A program made the translations under genes and the position numbers. A stretch of 33,013 bases of DNA. It comes from Chitinophagaceae bacterium (GTDB lineage: Bacteria > Bacteroidota > Bacteroidia > Chitinophagales > Chitinophagaceae). The notes below the pieces were generated by a model. It was not told where the DNA came from. It saw only the letters and a list, made by a program, of their open reading frames with translations, and made no database searches. Shown here piece by piece: positions 31,113 through 33,013 of this stretch (positions are counted from its first letter, which is position 1; every line of letters begins with the position of its first letter). The stretch spans positions 1 through 33,013 of the forward strand of contig CANGOT010000003.1 in assembly GCA_947455425.1 (NCBI GenBank), read 5' to 3'.

Positions 31113-31219
31113 ACGTATAATATGAGTTTTGCTGAACAGGTCATTTATCAGCACACAGAGTATTTAGCAATTGATTGAATTCACGAATCTTACTTTAAAA
31201 CGATTTAAGAAAAAATAAA

Positions 31220-31771
31220 ATGTCCTATTGCATTCATATAGAATCTATGCAGCCAGCAGAAAGAAAAGCACTGCATAAAAATTACCACGATAATTTTTAT
31301 GGTTTTCCTATACATAATGATGATGAATTATTCGGCCGATTGATATTGGAAATAAATCAGGCTGGTTTAAGTTGGGAAACAATTTTGAAGAAGGAGGAGC
31401 AGTTCAGAAAAGCATACAGCAACTTCAATATTAAAAAGATTGCATCTTACACAGAAGCTGATAGAGAAAGACTTTTGCAGGATACTGGTATTATTCGCAA
31501 CAGACTAAAAATAAATGCAGCTATAGAAAATGCTAAAGTAATTGTGGCATTGCAAAGTGAATTTGGATCGTTTGAAAACTGGCTCGAATATCATCACCCT
31601 AAAACTAAAGATGAGTGGGTTAAATTGTTTAAAAAAACGTTTAAATTCACAGGAGGCGAAATTGTAAATGAGTTTTTAATGAGCATTGGCTATTTGCCAG
31701 GTGCACACGCTGAATCCTTTGCCATACATAAAAAAAATTTAAAAACAAAGCCAATGTGGTTGAAAAGATAA
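31220..31771 (+). CDS. tag: DNA-3-methyladenine glycosylase I (Tag family)
   Basis: A 183-residue protein of the Tag family, which removes 3-methyladenine from alkylated DNA. Compared from memory with E. coli Tag, the pocket residues are kept: Tyr/His of NYHDNFYGFP (H23), the glutamate in LEINQAGLSW (E44) and the stacking tryptophan (W52), followed by the helix-hairpin-helix-like LLQDTGIIRNRLKINAAIENA. For the zinc snap, C4, H23 and H163 match, but the fourth ligand position is F167 (GAHAESF) rather than cysteine. The active-site core looks functional; zinc binding is doubtful. It lies 19 bp upstream of the HEAT-repeat gene. Confidence 0.92.
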   Translation: MSYCIHIESMQPAERKALHKNYHDNFYGFPIHNDDELFGRLILEINQAGLSWETILKKEEQFRKAYSNFNIKKIASYTEADRERLLQDTGIIRNRLKINAAIENAKVIVALQSEFGSFENWLEYHHPKTKDEWVKLFKKTFKFTGGEIVNEFLMSIGYLPGAHAESFAIHKKNLKTKPMWLKR

Positions 31772-31790
31772 AACCTAAAATACCAACACA

Positions 31791-32303
31791 ATGGATATTA
31801 CTGCAATACTGAAAGATAAAGGCCTTAAGGCAAAAGCTAAAACCGAGTGTATTTGCCAAATGATACTTGAAGGTAATCTTAGCACCGATGAACTCATTGA
31901 TGTTGCAATGTCTTGTAAAGATGCAGACAAAGCTACTTGTATTGAAGCACTTGAGTTTGCCACAAAACAACAACCCAAGATCGCTTCTGCTGCATGTCTG
32001 GATTTTGTTACCAAAACATTATTAGACAAAGCACCAAGAGTAAAATGGGAGTCGGCAAAAGTAATTGGCAATATCGCTCATCTTTATCCAACTAAATTAA
32101 ATGATGCAGTGAATCATTTGCTTGTCAATACCGAGTCCTCTGGAACTGTAGTAAGATGGAGTGCAGCTTTTGCACTTGGAGAAATCATTACACTTAAAAC
32201 AACATTAAATAAAACCCTTGTTCCTGCAATTGAAGCAATTTGTAATCGTGAAGAAAAAAACAGTATCAAGAAAATTTATATTACTGCCTTGAAAAAAGTA
32301 TAG
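31791..32303 (+). CDS. HEAT-repeat protein
   Basis: A 170-residue all-helical protein with paired helices of HEAT type; the clearest repeats are RVKWESAKVIGNIAHLYP (about 83-100) and VVRWSAAFALGEIITL (about 120-135). HEAT repeats form a curved binding surface for proteins or nucleic acids. The gene follows tag by 19 bp, so co-expression with the base-excision enzyme is likely. The DNA glycosylase AlkD is also built from HEAT-like repeats, but I do not see its catalytic residues here and the protein is shorter. No specific function can be assigned. Confidence 0.8.
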   Translation: MDITAILKDKGLKAKAKTECICQMILEGNLSTDELIDVAMSCKDADKATCIEALEFATKQQPKIASAACLDFVTKTLLDKAPRVKWESAKVIGNIAHLYPTKLNDAVNHLLVNTESSGTVVRWSAAFALGEIITLKTTLNKTLVPAIEAICNREEKNSIKKIYITALKKV

Positions 32304-32335
32304 ATTTCATAAATTCATACTACCATTCATTTACA

Positions 32336-32710
32336 ATGCTAAAGATTAAATTAGCCAACTTTCTAATGTTATTGTCATCTTTAATAGGCTATTTAGAGTG
32401 GTCTAATAATAAACGATTTGTTTTTTCGCTTGAAGCTGAACTATTCATAAAATCACTGCAAGGGCCAAAAGATATCATGAATCCATTTATTATCATTCCA
32501 TTGATTGGGCAGTTGTTATTGGTATTTACACTATTTCAAAAAAGTCCTAAACGTGTATTAACTTTTATATCTGTTGCCTGTATTGGCTTAATTATGCTTC
32601 TACTGTTATTGATTGGTTTTTTGTCAATGAAGCTAAAAATAATATTTTTTGCCTTTCCTTTTTTGATATGTTCAATATGGGTCATAAAACTTAACCGCAA
32701 GAAAAACTAA
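32336..32710 (+). CDS. Small integral membrane protein, unknown function
   Basis: A 124-residue protein with about four hydrophobic spans (approximately residues 5-20, 48-66, 74-96 and 99-117), a short polar stretch after the first (SNNKRFVFSLEAE), and a basic C-terminus (KLNRKKN). It starts about 30 bp after the HEAT-repeat gene on the same strand and ends at a hairpin terminator. I do not recognise the family. Confidence 0.75.
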   Translation: MLKIKLANFLMLLSSLIGYLEWSNNKRFVFSLEAELFIKSLQGPKDIMNPFIIIPLIGQLLLVFTLFQKSPKRVLTFISVACIGLIMLLLLLIGFLSMKLKIIFFAFPFLICSIWVIKLNRKKN

Positions 32711-32729
32711 TAAAAGGTTCAAAAAAACC

Positions 32730-32752
32730 TCCGATGCTTTTACAACATCGGA
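32730..32752 (+). terminator. Hairpin terminator after the tag-HEAT-membrane protein genes
   Basis: TCCGATG (32730-32736) pairs with CATCGGA (32746-32752) around a 9-nt loop, followed by AGCTTTTT (plus strand); an A-run precedes it, so it may also work in the other direction for the relic gene at 32783. Confidence 0.75.
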
Positions 32753-32782
32753 AGCTTTTTAAATCGTACTTCGTAAATTGAA

Positions 32783-32872
32783 CTATTCTATCACCAATTT
32801 CTTCGTAGTCTTTCCTTGTTCTGTTATAATGCTCACCAAGTAAAATCCTTTACTCAAAAGCATAGTCATCAT
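32783..32872 (-). pseudogene. Relic of a T9SS type A C-terminal sorting domain
   Basis: On the minus strand the last 26 codons before the TAG at 32783-32785 read MLLSKGFYLVSIITEQGKTT then KKLVIE. This is the closing L-x-KG-Y-x-V-x-I...G...KKLVI strand pair of the type A T9SS sorting tail (Por_Secre_tail). The frame is open for only a few more codons upstream before a stop, and the preceding DNA is an 11-bp repeat array, so the cargo part is missing. It is best read as the 3' remnant of a deleted or truncated exported protein. Confidence 0.7.
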
Positions 32873-32903
32873 ATAGAATACATACAAGCAATATCTACTT
32901 TAA

Positions 32904-32969
32904 GCGAAGGATAGGCGAAGGATGGGCGAAGGCTTAGCGTTAGTTAAGCGAAAGTTTTTCGAAGGATAC
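32904..32969. repeat. 11-bp tandem repeat array, six units
   Basis: Six 11-bp units start at 32904, 32915, 32926, 32937, 32948 and 32959. The first three are GCGAAGGATAG, GCGAAGGATGG and GCGAAGGCTTA; units 4 to 6 are more diverged (GCGTTAGTTAA, GCGAAAGTTTT, TCGAAGGATAC). Every unit is exactly 11 bp. The array directly borders the sorting-tail relic. Confidence 0.75.
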
Positions 32970-32993
32970 TTCAAAGATACATATCTTTACCAT

Positions 32994-33013
32994 ATGGCAA
33001 AAAATAATGATAA
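32994..33013 (+). CDS. Possible start of a gene cut by the window edge
   Basis: An ATG at 32994 begins an open frame (MAKNND...) that runs off the window. Only six codons are visible, so neither coding status nor identity can be judged. Placement right after the repeat array and an AT-rich stretch is compatible with a gene start. Confidence 0.2.

Noticed and set aside
31122-31178. An 18-codon open frame (MSFAEQVIYQ...) between the KOW gene and tag
   Set aside because: Too short to judge. It could be a gene fragment, but nothing in the sequence supports that.
31791-32303. AlkD-type DNA glycosylase identity for the HEAT-repeat protein
   Set aside because: The protein is shorter than AlkD and the catalytic Asp and Trp pattern of that family is not visible; only the fold class agrees.

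Overview
The window comes from an AT-rich Bacteroidota chromosome, most likely a Chitinophagaceae-type or related Sphingobacteriia/Chitinophagia bacterium. This placement rests on sequence features, not on a database search: type IX secretion system (T9SS) proteins (a PorP/SprF-like barrel and a PorT-like barrel directly behind ubiE), a giant T9SS type B cargo protein, a long SecA of about 1,100 residues, weak Shine-Dalgarno sequences, and lineage-typical families (DUF5777 barrel, EB_dh lipoprotein, four-helix-bundle S23-type protein).

Layout. 1-2861 (minus): a cell-envelope cytochrome cluster, in transcription order EB_dh haem lipoprotein, small cytochrome c lipoprotein, DUF5777 beta-barrel, and the start of another cytochrome c; a CRP/FNR-like palindrome lies upstream. 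3195-3800 (minus): an AlkA-type DNA glycosylase interrupted by one in-frame TAA. 4113-5066: two small secreted proteins, divergently transcribed. 5295-8603 (plus): secA, followed by a degenerate 21-bp tandem array and a terminator. 8983-18496 (minus): a giant PKD/T9SS type B protein with its PorP/SprF-like partner. 18853-19809 (minus): a lipoprotein. 19911-23078 (plus): acyltransferase-like gene, ubiE, porT, radC. 23124-27982 (minus): a probable eight-gene run paaA-paaB-[four-helix-bundle gene]-paaC-[ABM monooxygenase-like gene]-paaD-amidohydrolase-small membrane protein, ending at a strong hairpin shared with radC. 28116-28955 (plus): a divergent 3-hydroxyacyl-CoA dehydrogenase (paaH type). 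29026-32710 (plus): DUF885 lipoprotein, KOW protein, 3-methyladenine glycosylase I, HEAT-repeat protein, membrane protein. 32783-33013: a relic of a T9SS type A sorting tail, an 11-bp tandem array and possibly the start of another gene.

How it fits together. The paa genes encode the oxygenase that epoxidises phenylacetyl-CoA, and the dehydrogenase acts later in the same catabolic route. A palindrome between the divergent paaA and paaH genes (CTAACA-AA-TGTTAG) is a good candidate for a shared operator. The T9SS genes and cargo indicate surface display or gliding-type secretion. No rRNA, tRNA, CRISPR array or transposase was recognised.

Most notable points: a cassette-like four-helix-bundle gene bracketed by inverted 7-bp repeats inside the paa operon, which appears to have supplied the start of PaaC; a repeat element that encodes the C-terminus of PaaA; a possible porin-cytochrome electron conduit; and two DNA-methyladenine glycosylases that each look compromised.
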